Below, piece by piece: positions 9,161 to 18,595 of a stretch of DNA of 21,877 nucleotides. This DNA is from Didymodactylos carnosus. Taxonomy: Eukaryota > Rotifera > Eurotatoria > Philodinida > Philodinidae. The stretch lies in contig CAJNOQ010002992.1 of assembly GCA_905250885.1 (NCBI GenBank), positions 1 to 21,877 on the forward strand, given 5' to 3'. Within the stretch, counting starts at the first letter, position 1. The number at the start of each line of letters is the position of its first letter. The notes beneath the pieces are model-generated. The model did no database searches and had not been told where the DNA came from. It was given only the letters and a program-made list of their open reading frames with translations. A program made the translations under genes and the position numbers.

Positions 9161-9428
9161 CTGATCTTCCACCAAAAACTGGAAGTGCCCCAGCACTCAA
9201 TACGCATCCGTCCGTGCCATAGCTTAAATCATTCGCAGCAAAGTGTTCGCTGCACAGTCGTTCTGATTTACAAACACTAAGATTAGTAACATTAATACAT
9301 AAAATATCACACCATTTCTGAAGGAGCGCTGGCTCAGTGGGCAAACGGAAAAAAGAAACTTTTCGGCGTCCACGACCAACATCACCAATCTTCTTTTCGC
9401 AGTTAACAACTAAACAGGCGTTAGGCAT
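9161..9428 (-). CDS. THAP zinc-finger exon
   Basis: From ATG (9428 downward) the minus strand encodes a canonical THAP DNA-binding domain: Cys5 and Cys10 (CLVVNC), FFRLP at 26-30, Trp39 (KWCDIL), Cys59-x-x-His62 (CSEHF), and the terminal Pro83 (ALPVF). THAP domains bind DNA through a C2CH zinc ion and occur in P-element and Kolobok transposases and in host regulators. A strong donor (CAG then GTACTG) at 9160 ends the exon after GGRSG, so the short unrelated reading into 9120 is probably intron. I found no downstream exon on the minus strand before about 8850. It could be an orphan transposase exon or the first exon of a host gene; the domain is intact. Confidence 0.82.
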
Positions 9429-10730
9429 AATAGCTACACTGTGCAAACAAAACTAAATAATGTGAGAGTTAATATATTTTTTTTATAAGAATGAAATGAA
9501 ACTACAGTAGTCCGTTAGTGCACAGAAAGAGAACTAGCGAGTGAGTGCAGGTGCCGTCTGTTCTCCTCTCTTTTTTCCTTTTTCTCTGTCTGTCTGTCCC
9601 CCTGTCTCTCTAGCCCTGGTGTCTGTCTAGACATATGTCTATAGTTATCTATTGATGGTCGTTACAAAGTGCTGTGAACGCTAAAATAGCGAAAAAGCTA
9701 GGATATAGGTCAAAATCCGAAAGTTAGCGTATTTTGGTGGTAAGGTTTTCGAGAAATCTCCTAGAAAACCTTGACTACGTGATACTCGAACGTCAGCAAG
9801 TATCTAGTTTTGTTCAGCGTTCATTTTTGCATCGACTGACATTTAAAAGAAAATTTTTCTGCGCATTTTCTCGATTTTGTAAAAATTTCAATAGCTGAAA
9901 CCTGGGACTTTGAAACGTTTTGAGAATACATTCCCTCTTAATGATCCGCTTGAACTTTCTCAAACCCCTACGTTTGTTTAGAATTTAATTCTCTATTTAA
10001 TGGCGTTTGAACGAAGTTTCTATGATTCATCGTTGAGGAGTTATCTGAAATTTTAAAAAAGTGAAAAATTTAAACTTTAAACTTTATTTCAAAATTTGAA
10101 ATTTTGAGTTAGAATCTCGAATTCTTTTTTAAAATGACCGCCATTTCACGCTGATTCCAAATCTGTATTGCAAAGTGAATTTTGGTCGCTGCGTTTTTTC
10201 AGAAAGTCGTTTTTCTCAAAGCCGGTAGGCCAAAAACCACGGTTTTCTGGAAACCCGATGTCTGAAGGTCCTAGAAAGAACGTCCAAGAGACAAAAAGAA
10301 AGAGCATCGTTTCAAACCCTTAAGTTCCAAAAGAAAAGTTCGTAGCTTATAAACTGACGGAGTAATAATTTAGTGTTAGACGCCTATTGTCAAAACGCAA
10401 GAATATATTTGCCTCACAAATGACAAAATTATTACGATTAACAGATACAATTCAATTTATAAAAGTAAAAACTGCGTAATGTATCTTGCTTCTAAAATGA
10501 CTAGGTATAGTTGTAGTGTGATAAAGGTATAGATATAAATACCTTTTTCTTATTAAATCAAAAATGTTGAAATAACCTAATGTAAGTCTGAATGGTCCAT
10601 CCACTTTAATTTAAAATCGATCAATTTTCGAGAAAAAAAATATATTAGTCAGTGAGAAAACTCCTTTTTATTATCTGTTTTGTTTTCGCTTTTTTTATTG
10701 TTGAAAAATTATTCGTCAATTATTCGTCAA
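9429..10730. other. gene-free stretch upstream of the THAP exon
   Basis: A pyrimidine-rich run with CTGT units (about 9560-9640) lies within 220 bp of the THAP start. At 9740-9775 AAGGTTTTC and GAAAACCTT form a small imperfect hairpin. The remainder is AT-rich with A/T runs and no supported exon. An 11-bp direct doubling (ATTCGTCAATT) sits at about 10710-10730 at the border of the next array. Confidence 0.45.
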
Positions 10731-11026
10731 TACAGTCTCATCTTTTCTCTGGAGATACTCGATATTTCTTCACGGAAACTCCAGCATTTAACTTGAGGAA
10801 CTCGAGGTTTCCTCACGAGAACTGCATCTTTGCAATTGCGATACTCAATGTTTCTTCACAACAACTGCATCTTTTCTGTTGAGATGCTCCATCTTTTTTC
10901 GCGAGTACTGCCTCTTTTCTCCTGAGATACTGGCTGTTTCTTCACGCCAACTGCAACTTTTCCATTGAGATACCAGATGTTCTTTCAAAAGAACAGCATT
11001 TTCTCCCGAGATACTGGATGTTTCTT
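10731..11026 (+). repeat. 43-bp tandem array, forward arm
   Basis: About seven units of 43 bp of the form GATACTSGATGTTTCTTCAC followed by an AACTGCATCTTTTC-type half. Units differ by several bases, so the array is old or evolves freely. Confidence 0.85.
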
Positions 11027-11111
11027 AATTAATGAGAGACATTTGAAAAACGTCGATCAGTGTTTGAATGTTCCGTTCGAACAGGTCCGACTTGGGTAGT
11101 GTCAGAGTAAA

Positions 11112-11134
11112 ACACTGTTTGACTCAAACAGTGT
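11112..11134. repeat. perfect 23-bp palindrome
   Basis: ACACTGTTTGA and its complement TCAAACAGTGT flank a single central C. The half-site TGAGTCAAAC recurs at about 11152. It lies in the unique spacer between the left arm and the inner array. Confidence 0.85.
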
Positions 11135-11200
11135 CCGAATGAAACATGCTTGAGTCAAACATCCGACATTTGTCCGGTACGTCGTACATCTAGTCCAATT

Positions 11201-11485
11201 GGTTAGAAATTACGAATAGTTCCCATGGTTAGAAACTACGAATTTTTACCTATTCTTCCTATAGTTAGAAACAACGAATACATCCTTTTGTTCCTATAGT
11301 CAGAAGCTACGAATAGTTCCTATTCTTCCTCTAGTTAGAAATTATGAATACTTCCTGTAGTTCCCGTAGTTAGAAACTATGAATAATTTCTGTTGTTCTG
11401 ATAGTTAGAAATCTACGAATAGTTACTGTCGTTCCCATAGCTAGAAATCTACGAATAGTCCCTACTGTTCTTCAAGTTAGAAATG
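11201..11485 (+). repeat. 35-36-bp tandem array in the foldback core
   Basis: Units starting GTTAGAAAYTACGAATAG begin at 11202, 11228, 11264, 11299, 11334, 11369, 11404, 11440 and 11476. Apart from a short first unit, the period is 35 or 36 bp. The unit is unrelated to the 43-bp unit that flanks it. Confidence 0.88.
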
Positions 11486-11488
11486 ATT

Positions 11489-12170
11489 CAAGAAAAAAGA
11501 AGATCTCCAAGAAAAAGAAATATCGAGCATTTCACGAGAAAAGATGCAGTTTCCGTGAAGAAGCATCCAGTATCTCGAGAGAAGATGCTGTTCTCCTGAA
11601 AGAACATCTAGATGGAGTTTCTCAACAGGAATCATGTAGTTCTCGTGAGGAAATCTAGACTTGCTCAAGTGAAAAGATGGAGTTTAGATGAAGAAAGGTC
11701 CAGTATCTCAAGAGAAAAGATGCAGTTCTCGTGAAAGAACATCGACGGACGCAAAAGCAAAGATGCTGCTCTGGTGAAGAAACATCGAGTATCTCAATAG
11801 GAAAGATGAGGCTCTATTGAGGAAACCTCGAGATCCTCAAGAGAAAAGATCGAGTTTCCGTGAAGAAACATCCAGTATCTTGGGAGAAAATGCTGTTCTT
11901 CTGAAAGAACATCCAGTATCTCAATAGAAAAGTTGCAGTTGTCGTGGAGAAACAGCCAGTATCTCAGGAGAAAAGAGGCAATACTCGCAAAGAAACATGG
12001 AGCATCTCAATAGAAACGATGCAGTTGTTGTGAAGAAACATCGAGTATCTAAATACAAAAGATGCAGTTCTCGTGAGGAAATCTCGAGTTCCTCAAGTTA
12101 AATGCTGGAGTTTCCGCGAAGAAATATCGAGTATCTCAAGAGAAAAGATGCAGTTCTCGTGAAGTAACAT
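11489..12170 (-). repeat. 43-bp tandem array, inverted arm
   Basis: About 16 units, the complement of the forward arm unit (AGAAAAGATGCAGTTCTCGT then GAAGAAACATCGAGTATCTC). It is more than twice as long as the left arm, so the arms are unequal. Confidence 0.87.
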
Positions 12171-12850
12171 TGTTCATAACCTTATACAGGCCCCCTCCTT
12201 TATTCTTTTATCAAATATCAAAGTGCATTTAGTTAAAAGTGATCAAAGTTTCAACTTGATCTGAGTATTACTTATCGACATATCTAGAAAACAAAATCGA
12301 AAATCTCATCGGACATTTTGTGAGAAAACCCTCGACTCCTAACAACATAACAGAATTTTCTGTACAAGCAAAGCACTTATCAAATTACATTTTCCTACCA
12401 ATTTGAAGCTCTATCGATTCTATGTATTGACAATCATATCCAGTTTTTTCTTGACGTCGATATTACGCTTTGAAAACTCACCGGACATAAATTCTAAAGT
12501 GCGCTACACAGCAAATTTCACCTTTTTTCCAACTGGAATTGTATCTCTGTCTGGAATCACATCACGTAGGATTGAAGTTGCAACCAACACTAATAAAAGA
12601 CGTTAATTTGAATTTCATTTATTTGCAACAACTGAAGATCATGTAAACATTATCTTCTCGAATAGGCAAAACTTTAATAAACGTAAGAATGTAACAGCAG
12701 TTTTTGCTGTTATTACAATCTTATGTTTATGGACATCATGCGTGCTTAATTGTCGTAAAATATTTCTGTATTGATTGTTTTTCTTCTATACATAGATTTA
12801 TGGTCTATGTAAATGCGAGATAACTCGCATTGTATCTTCCACTTGCTATA
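12171..12850. other. gene-free stretch with hairpins
   Basis: An imperfect inverted repeat, 12677-12699 against 12705-12730 (GTAAGAATGTAACAGC type, about 23-26 bp arms, 5-nt loop), is the main structure. Two smaller stems follow: ACATAG/CTATGT at about 12789-12810 and AATGCGAG/CTCGCATT at about 12811-12830. The frame at 12403-12606 has no ATG and no recognised motif. Confidence 0.5.
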
Positions 12851-13085
12851 ATGAATACAATGTATTTAGCTACTTTGTCACTAATTGTGATGGTTTCATG
12901 TGTGGATAATGATAGCGGTAAGTTATACACAGCTTTACAACTCCTTTGAATTTGAGTCTCTTCATAAATCATCTAACTCTTTAATACGGAATAGCTCAGG
13001 TCAAATCTACCTGATTGGCCCCAGTAGGACTTCCAATTATTTCTATTCAATTATATCCATCACATTTCATTGGATTCTGTGCTAG
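12851..13085 (+). CDS. possible small secreted peptide, two exons
   Basis: ATG at 12851 opens MNTMYLATLSLIVMVSC, which has the polar start, hydrophobic core and small residues of a signal peptide, followed by VDNDSG. The exon ends at 12917 before GTAAGT. A CTCAG acceptor at 12999 would join in phase 1 to a 27-codon exon (QIYLIGPSRTSNYF...) ending at TAG 13083-13085, for a product of about 50 residues. The intron would be 82 nt. No family is recognised. The second exon is weak, so this may be only the first exon of a gene whose rest is lost. Confidence 0.33.
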
Positions 13086-13687
13086 CCCTACTACCGAATG
13101 ACATAAGATTCGATCATCAGAATACAGTCGAATGTGTCTGGATTTTGCGTTGCGGTTTTGTTTAAGAATGTCCATAGAGAATAGAGAAGCTTTTTGGTAA
13201 ATTCTTCAATTTTTACATACCGATATATACTATCCGGTATATATTACTACGGCGACCGTAAAAGTCGTCTCAAAACAGATGCTTAAAGTTATTATATATG
13301 CAAAATTCCAAACTTTGGCATTTCATTTGGCGGAAACAAATATTTATAGAGATATAAGAATTTTAAGATAAATTTGACATAATGTAAAAGTTTATTTTTG
13401 AATGAACTAAAGCATATTGAGAAGTGATTTTGATCTCGTTGGGCTGAGCACATGAAAGGATCTTTTTCCACTATGTTTTACCCTTTTCTACGGAAGCATA
13501 ATGCAATCAAAGTCAAATTAGCCATTGCAGGCAAGCACTAATACCGACCATTATTGAAGATATTGTACAATATTATTGTATACCCAATAATATGCAATAA
13601 TATTGGGATATATTGACATTCTTTGACGTTTTTACGTTTCTTATCAAACTAAGTATATTTAATAGAATTGAAAAACATTTTTGTAAA
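13086..13687. other. gene-free stretch
   Basis: AT-rich with no exon supported. At about 13582-13606 an imperfect palindrome of AATAATAT words (CCCAATAATAT...ATAATATTGGG) precedes the Kelch relic. Confidence 0.4.
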
Positions 13688-14022
13688 ATGATTTTACACA
13701 AAAAGCGAGCTTTCGATACTTCACAGTATCATCAGCTGCTTGAGCCTGATGATGATGCTGGCGGAAGTGACCCGAATTATGATGCTTTAGATAGTTCTGA
13801 GTTGTACGATCCATCTTTGTGTTGGTTGTTGGTGCATATAACAGAAATGGTATTTTAAGTAGTTCTGAGTTATATGATCCAACAACAGGAGTCTGGACAA
13901 CTGCTGATAGCTTGAATTATGTCCGATTTATGCATGCAACAGCCGTATTAACAAGTGGACATGTGTTAGTTAGTGGTGGCTTCATTCGTCCTAATGCTTT
14001 TTCGAGTGCAGAACTATATTGA
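13688..14022 (+). pseudogene. Kelch-repeat protein relic
   Basis: Two Kelch-type blade units are visible. ATG 13688 begins MILHKKRAFDTSQYH, an acidic stretch (EPDDDAGG), and SSELYDPS. The frame then changes near 13815 and continues LVVGAYNRNGILSSSELYDPTTGVW, then HATAVLTSGHVLVSGGF and SSAELY to a stop at 14020-14022. Kelch units form beta-propellers that bind proteins. The first unit lacks its middle (the part between SELYDP and VLVVG), which fits a deletion between two similar units plus a frame change. A full propeller needs four to seven units, so this is a fragment. Confidence 0.78.
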
Positions 14023-14570
14023 TCGTTAGATACAGCAAAGAATTTTCTCTCGTACACTAAAAACATGAAATTTCGCTTTCATTAGCATCTTTTATTGTCA
14101 GAATGCAGGCAACATCTTTGTCGACACACAATATTTGATAATAAAACTCCATTGTTCTGAATTTTAATGATTTATCACCCCTGCTTATGGGTTAGGAGGA
14201 CGTCTGAACGCTTTCCGACTTTTAGATTAAATAGAGTGCCACTCACTGTGCTCACTATATACCGTAGTATATTAAAAAATAATAATTTTCTAACGATTAT
14301 TTTCGCATGTTAATTCGACAGTGCTAGTTCGAAGCATCGAAGAGTATGTTTTTGTTTCTAAGAAAAACCTACAAGTCTATGTTTCTAGTGACTACCACAA
14401 CACAGGATATTTTTTGACGATTTTTCACCCAAAGAAGTATGATGTATGCTACCATAATAGAAGATCATAGTAGTTTGCCATTTGATTCATCGTACTAATT
14501 CTCTCGATTCTTAAAAGTAACGAAAATTTCGCAATTCTCATCTTTATAATCGTTGGAACTCGAAAATGTT
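14023..14570. other. gene-free stretch
   Basis: AT-rich, no supported exon and no strong repeat seen. Confidence 0.35.
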
Positions 14571-14592
14571 TTTCATCCACTACAATTTGTTC

Positions 14593-15349
14593 AGTATTTT
14601 CATTATTTCAACATTCAAGTACATCATCATCGAATAATGAAACAACATCAAAAGTAGATTTGTCAATAGTTTCTGCTTCATCAACTACTCAACGTGATAA
14701 AGCAATTTCGTCTGAAGAAAAAGCCGAATTATTATTACTTCGTAACCGAGTGTCATTCAGCGATTCGACAGGTAGGTTGGGTACGCCCACAGAATGTTTG
14801 TAAAAGTATATTTTGATTTTATGTTGTGTTTTATCAGGTACATTTTTGGTTGAATCCCTCGGAGAACTTTCTGCAGTATATGTGGTTGATTTAAAAAAAT
14901 TTCCACGATTTTCTTGTTCTTGTCCTAATCACAACAAACAGATTATTGTTACCATATTATTGCTGTTCAAAAGAAATTAAAAATTAAAGTGGATGCGACA
15001 AAACCAAAAGCGCCACCAAATTACGGGAAAGCCAGAACAAGTTATCGTCGAGCTGCTGGTATCAGTAAACTAGGGAAAAAACAGCCAACCGCATTAGATA
15101 GAGAAAAGGTTAGTAAAATAATGAGTGTTGAAGTAAATAAACTTGAATCTAACTTGTCTTTTTGTTGTTCTTAGGATTCAGAAGAACTTAGCTCGATAAA
15201 AACGAATAATGAAAAACGAAAAGTAACATTTTCGGATAAACCGACTAAGAGACTGAATATAGTAAGCTTAAATGACTAATTAAATGAACCTTAAATTTTC
15301 TTATGCTTATGTATTGCAGACTTGTCTTTTGGATTTGTTCACTGGCTAA
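14593..15349 (+). CDS. SWIM zinc-finger protein, 3' exons (probably MULE-derived)
   Basis: Four exons can be placed: to 14771, 14838-15108, 15175-15261 and 15320-15349 (TAA 15347-15349). Exon 1 is Ser/Thr-rich and ends SEEKAELLLLRNRVSFSDSTG. Exon 2 has YVVDLKKFPRFSCSCPNHN and, one frame over, DYCYHIIAVQKKL. Together these give the SWIM signature C-x-C...C-x-H, split by a 1-nt loss near 14938-14942. The following basic segment runs KARTSYRRAAGISKLGKK. SWIM fingers end MULE transposases and also occur in MEKK1-like proteins. Exon 3 is hydrophilic (SSIKTNNEKRKVTF) and the last exon reads TCLLDLFTG. The left limit is an acceptor candidate (TTCAG) near 14592. The MULE catalytic domain is not in view, so this is a partial gene. 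Confidence 0.7.
14772..14837 (+). other. phase-1 intron, SWIM gene
   Basis: GTAGGT donor, TATCAG acceptor, 66 nt; joins SDSTG to TFLVESLGEL. Confidence 0.65.
15109..15174 (+). other. phase-0 intron, SWIM gene
   Basis: GTTAGT donor, CTTAG acceptor, 66 nt; joins ALDREK to DSEELSS. Confidence 0.65.
15262..15319 (+). other. phase-0 intron, SWIM gene
   Basis: GTAAGC donor, TTGCAG acceptor, 58 nt. If it is retained, the frame would still end nearby (VSLND then stop), so this last intron is the least certain. Confidence 0.5.
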
Positions 15350-16278
15350 AACTTCAATGAGAATTAACATGTAACTTGAAATTAGACTGAAAATGGTTCA
15401 AACGGTGTGTATCATGTTTCTAAGACAGGTTTCACTCGATCGGCTTTCTACTCTGCCCATTGAGCAGTTGCTTCTCTAGTCTTTCTCTCTGTTCGCTGAA
15501 TAAAACTCCTACTAATGTCTATATACTCGATTAGGTGTATGTATTCTGTTTTCTATCTGGCACATATAGAGAGCAAAAATCCCGATCCTGTTCACCGGCT
15601 AAAATTCCAATATTTTCTCTAATCCCTATATCGACCCCGTCTCGTACGCGTAATCTCTAACCCGATCCCGAAAATCTTTTTCCTTCAGTCCCGATCCCGC
15701 GGGTCAGGATGCTTCCACAAGGCTCTAGTCAGGGTCCAAAAAAATGGTCCGATGGACGCCTCAGTCTTCCACTCCAAAAAAAAGCTGACAGTAACTGCGA
15801 CTTCGTGAGGCTGCGTCTTTCATGTCCAACAAACACTGTTTCGTGCGCTGAATGAGACGTTGAAATAAAAAGCATAGCTTTTCGCTGCTCCGAAAACCAG
15901 ATTTCGCATGAAGAGGCTAAAGGCTTACCAAGAAACGTGGAGAATGTCAAAAGATCCTTTGGCGTTCATTTTTTTTTGTATAAAATAATCGCTGAATGAG
16001 CGTTAAAATCGGGGTCAAAACTTTAAAGACTCCTGTACGACTCCGACTGAGAAAAAAGCTTTTCTGGGCTGAAAAGCAGTAATATCAATGAAATTTATTT
16101 CATAGTCTTCAATACAAAAGCCGTATCAGCTTCAGGCCTTCCTGGAAAGCAAACACCTCTTCAATAAATTTTCTGCGAGAACTGAACGCGACCAAAGAGT
16201 GGGACGAGAGGTAATAGTACATCAATTCGTATTTGGCAAATTCGTAAGAATAACGGCGAATTAATATCAATGATCAAG
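15350..16278. other. gene-free stretch
   Basis: TTGTTCACTGGCTAAAAC at the end of the SWIM gene recurs in altered form at about 15588-15611, and CCCGATCC words recur between 15580 and 15710. This looks like weak repeat debris. The minus-strand frame 15729-15950 has no recognised motif. Confidence 0.4.
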
Positions 16279-16932
16279 TGTACACGATTGACCTGTTGTG
16301 TACGTTTCGCGGATACCTTTGTCACTTCCGCTCTACAAAATTATTCATATACAATACAAGCATTCTATCGATATGTGCGCGTCAGACACCATCAAAACAG
16401 ATTTCTTCTTTCGTATAAAACACAAATTGCATTTATTATCATCAAATGAATGTATTCAATCTTCTACTCGTTACCTCTTCTACTCACTAATCAAGGCAAT
16501 CAGATATGTCAGATATCCGTGTCGAATCGTTGGATGATATACATTTGTCTATTTCTCTACATGTTTCCAGTGTCAACAGCGGCCTTTCTGTATCTCAAAC
16601 TCATATTATACGTCCATGACATGAGTAACCAAATAACTGTCTCAACTATTCGACTTGCTCGAGCCGTGCGCAACACGCAAATGTTAAAACGTCTTGTAAC
16701 AGTCGTGGGAGTCTTGGTTACATGTGGCTTACCATATAGTATCTTCATATTCATTGGATTTGTCACGGATCCACCAAAATATTATTTGAGAATATCGTAC
16801 GTTTTTATCGACATATCAATAGCTCTAGTCTCGATCGCAACATTTGCATTCACAAGTAAAGTGAAATTTATTAGATTTGGATATCTCGGAATACAGTCAA
16901 ACAAAAGACAATTTGTTCTGATACAGTCCTAA
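16279..16932 (+). pseudogene. rhodopsin-like 7TM receptor, TM3 to C-tail, one stop
   Basis: One frame runs 16279-16932 with a single stop. Segment 1 (56 codons) is TM3 and loop 2: a Cys pair near its start, about 25 residues before YRYVRV, which sits at the DRY position, then TQIAFIIIK, the start of TM4. TGA at 16447-16449 falls where related receptors carry Trp, so a TGG-to-TGA change is likely. Segment 2 (ATG 16450, 160 codons) continues TM4 (FYSLPLLL), loop-2 Cys20 (QICQI), TM5 (MIYICLFLYMF...), LRAVRN-like loop 3, TM6 with CGLPYSIF, PPKYYLRISYVF, and TM7 with a short tail. The style matches rotifer peptide-receptor-like GPCRs. TM1 and TM2 are not found upstream, so the copy is truncated as well as interrupted. 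Confidence 0.82.
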
Positions 16933-17068
16933 AACAGGCCAACGAATGCACAGCGTTTTCTATCAAAGGACGTTTTTTTGTCTAATCCCGTCTACTGTAG
17001 ACCCTTTTCTTAAATAAGGGTTCATCGTAGGACAAAATTTTTTTAATGGAAAGAGCATAAAATTCTGC
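16933..17068. other. spacer between GPCR and inverted repeats
   Basis: No coding or repeat signal beyond CTACTGTAG-like short dyads. Confidence 0.3.
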
Positions 17069-17225
17069 GAGGACTGATGGAAGCAGATGTTTTAATTAGG
17101 CCTTAGTTCCTCTGGAAAAAAGGAACTCTGGAAAACTTGAAAGGATCTCTCAGAGTTTTCTATGATCTTGCGCCTCTAGAGAACCAACAAAGGCCTAATT
17201 AAAAAATCTGGTTCCATTAGTCCTC
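17069..17225. repeat. 35-bp inverted repeat
   Basis: Arms 17069-17103 and 17191-17225 are complementary with three mismatches in 35 and contain TTAATTAGGCCT; the spacer is 87 bp. It looks like a small foldback or MITE. Confidence 0.85.
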
Positions 17226-17228
17226 CCA

Positions 17229-17505
17229 GTTAGGTATCTGGTTTAAAATAAAAACAACTTCAGATCTCTATCTTGAGCTGCATTAAGGACAAGGGATTTA
17301 CAGCGAAGGGTGGTTTACGGTCTTGGACTTCAGAAAACTCCGAAACGGTAACAAACAGAGAGTAAAAAGAATATTGTGATCACATCTTTGGGTGTGCAAC
17401 ATTCGCTGAAAGTTTGATCAAAATCAGATATAAGACAAAAACGTTTTTTAATATATTTCAAGTTGGAGAGTTCGGATTTCTTTTATTTTAAACCAGATAC
17501 CTAAC
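17229..17505. repeat. perfect 25-bp inverted repeat
   Basis: 17229-17253 (GTTAGGTATCTGGTTTAAAA...) and its exact complement at 17481-17505. A related, more diverged copy lies in the arm of the next inverted repeat (about 17666-17690). Confidence 0.85.
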
Positions 17506-17728
17506 TACATGGGATGACCGGCGTCGATTTTTCAGTTAGGTATTATTTTTTGTCAAATCGAGGATTTTAAGAAAACTCGGAAGGATTTTTCAGGCTTTGA
17601 AAGTTGTTGGTTGCCTGGACAATCAATAAAGGTTTAATTGAAAAATCGGCTCCGATCAGCCCATGTAGTTAGGTGTCTATTCTAAAATAAAACAAACCTG
17701 AACTCTCCAGCCTGAAATATATTAAAAG
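17445..17728. repeat. ~93-bp inverted repeat
   Basis: The left arm 17445-17538 and right arm 17636-17728 match in opposite orientation along their length, with shared words TTTAATATATTTCA, GGAGAGTTC, CCTAACTACATGGG and CGATTTTTCA. Outside the arms, 17310-17440 and 17755-17870 resemble each other in direct orientation (AAAACTCC...AAAGTTTG), so the whole looks like two overlapping copies of one repeat family. Confidence 0.75.
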
Positions 17729-17944
17729 ATCTTGGGAAAAAACCTCAGGATCCTTTTTGGACCTTGATCTTTGGAAAACTCCTAAACCATAAGACTTTGA
17801 GACAAAAAAAGTTTTCTTTTCCGTTACTCATTAAACCTAGGATTTACGGAAAGTTTGGTCAAAATCTGAAGTACGGTGTCGGAGATAATTTCTGAGACGG
17901 GGAGGGGCCATCAAGCAGTCGCACGTAGTGAATGAAATCATATT

Positions 17945-18110
17945 AAGGCGCCGGAAATTCAAAACTTAAGCAAAATTTATTTTTGTGGTATTTATACATG
18001 GTTGGATAGAGCGTCAAGCTGAACAAGAATATGTGTCAAAACCTGTCCAATCAAAATTTTAATGTCGATAATTTTAAAATTTTAAAAAACGACTTTATTT
18101 CTATAATATG
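17945..18110 (+). repeat. solo end of the AAGGCGCC MITE family, copy 1
   Basis: Starts TAAGGCGCCGGAAATTCAAA and continues with CATGGTTGGATAGAGC and AGCTGAACAAGAAT. It shares its start with the complete MITE at 20540 and its body with 20033. No matching opposite end is seen. The right limit is approximate. Confidence 0.6.
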
Positions 18111-18595
18111 ACCTAAGCAATTTTAGTTTTTCATCAATAGCCAAAATCCCGTTCATGTTGGCTCAAAAAGCGTCAAGTCTCTCTGGAGATGAAGCCAATA
18201 TTTTTATATCATTCTACTCGCCATATAGCACTAAAAAAGTTACACATCGGTTTTAGAAAATATTGTTCCGTTGTTGAAAAAATAAATATTTTTGAAACAG
18301 GTAGCACAAAACAAGGAGATTCACTTGTATTTTGCAGTTTTCACCGCCAAACATCCATTTTCTGCAAAAACCAATGTCATATTTGGGATCAGCATCAGAA
18401 ACTGAATTGACTGACGTGTGTTTCAGGATTTTTGGACGATTTCTAAATTGATTGATTGCAAATATGACATTGGTTTTTGCAGAAAAAGCTTGTTAGCATT
18501 GTTTCTAGAAGCAAAAATGTGAAAAATTCTACTGAGCTGTTGGACTATAACATAGGAGATGTATAAATAGAACGGGTTTGGACGTAGCTTATATA
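18111..18595. repeat. perfect 27-bp inverted repeat in gene-free DNA
   Basis: 18358-18384 (TTTTCTGCAAAAACCAATGT...) and its exact complement at 18460-18486 enclose 75 bp. The frames at 18189-18410 (+) and 18423-18608 (-) straddle the arms and carry no known motif. Nothing else is supported here. Confidence 0.8.

Larger units (their letters stand above)
10731..12170. mobile_element. composite foldback made of tandem-repeat arms
   Basis: The left arm (10731-11026) and right arm (11489-12170) consist of the same 43-bp tandem unit in opposite orientations; the middle holds a separate 35-36-bp tandem array. Long inverted arms built from satellite-like units are the hallmark of foldback elements (FB, Galileo and similar). 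No transposase is present inside. Terminal sequences and a target duplication were not identified, so mobility is inferred. Frames open in the arms are repeat by-products. Confidence 0.6.

Noticed and set aside
10652-10882. 76-codon frame with a hydrophobic start resembling a signal peptide
   Set aside because: The body lies in the 43-bp tandem array and the start in a T-rich run, so it is a composition effect.
11477-11668. 63-codon minus-strand frame
   Set aside because: It is entirely inside the inverted 43-bp array.
10731-12170. CRISPR-like array
   Set aside because: The units are contiguous and diverged with no unique spacers, and the genome is eukaryotic.
12403-12606. 67-codon frame with a hydrophobic N-terminal part
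   Set aside because: It starts at TTG, has no motif, and no splice or neighbour support.
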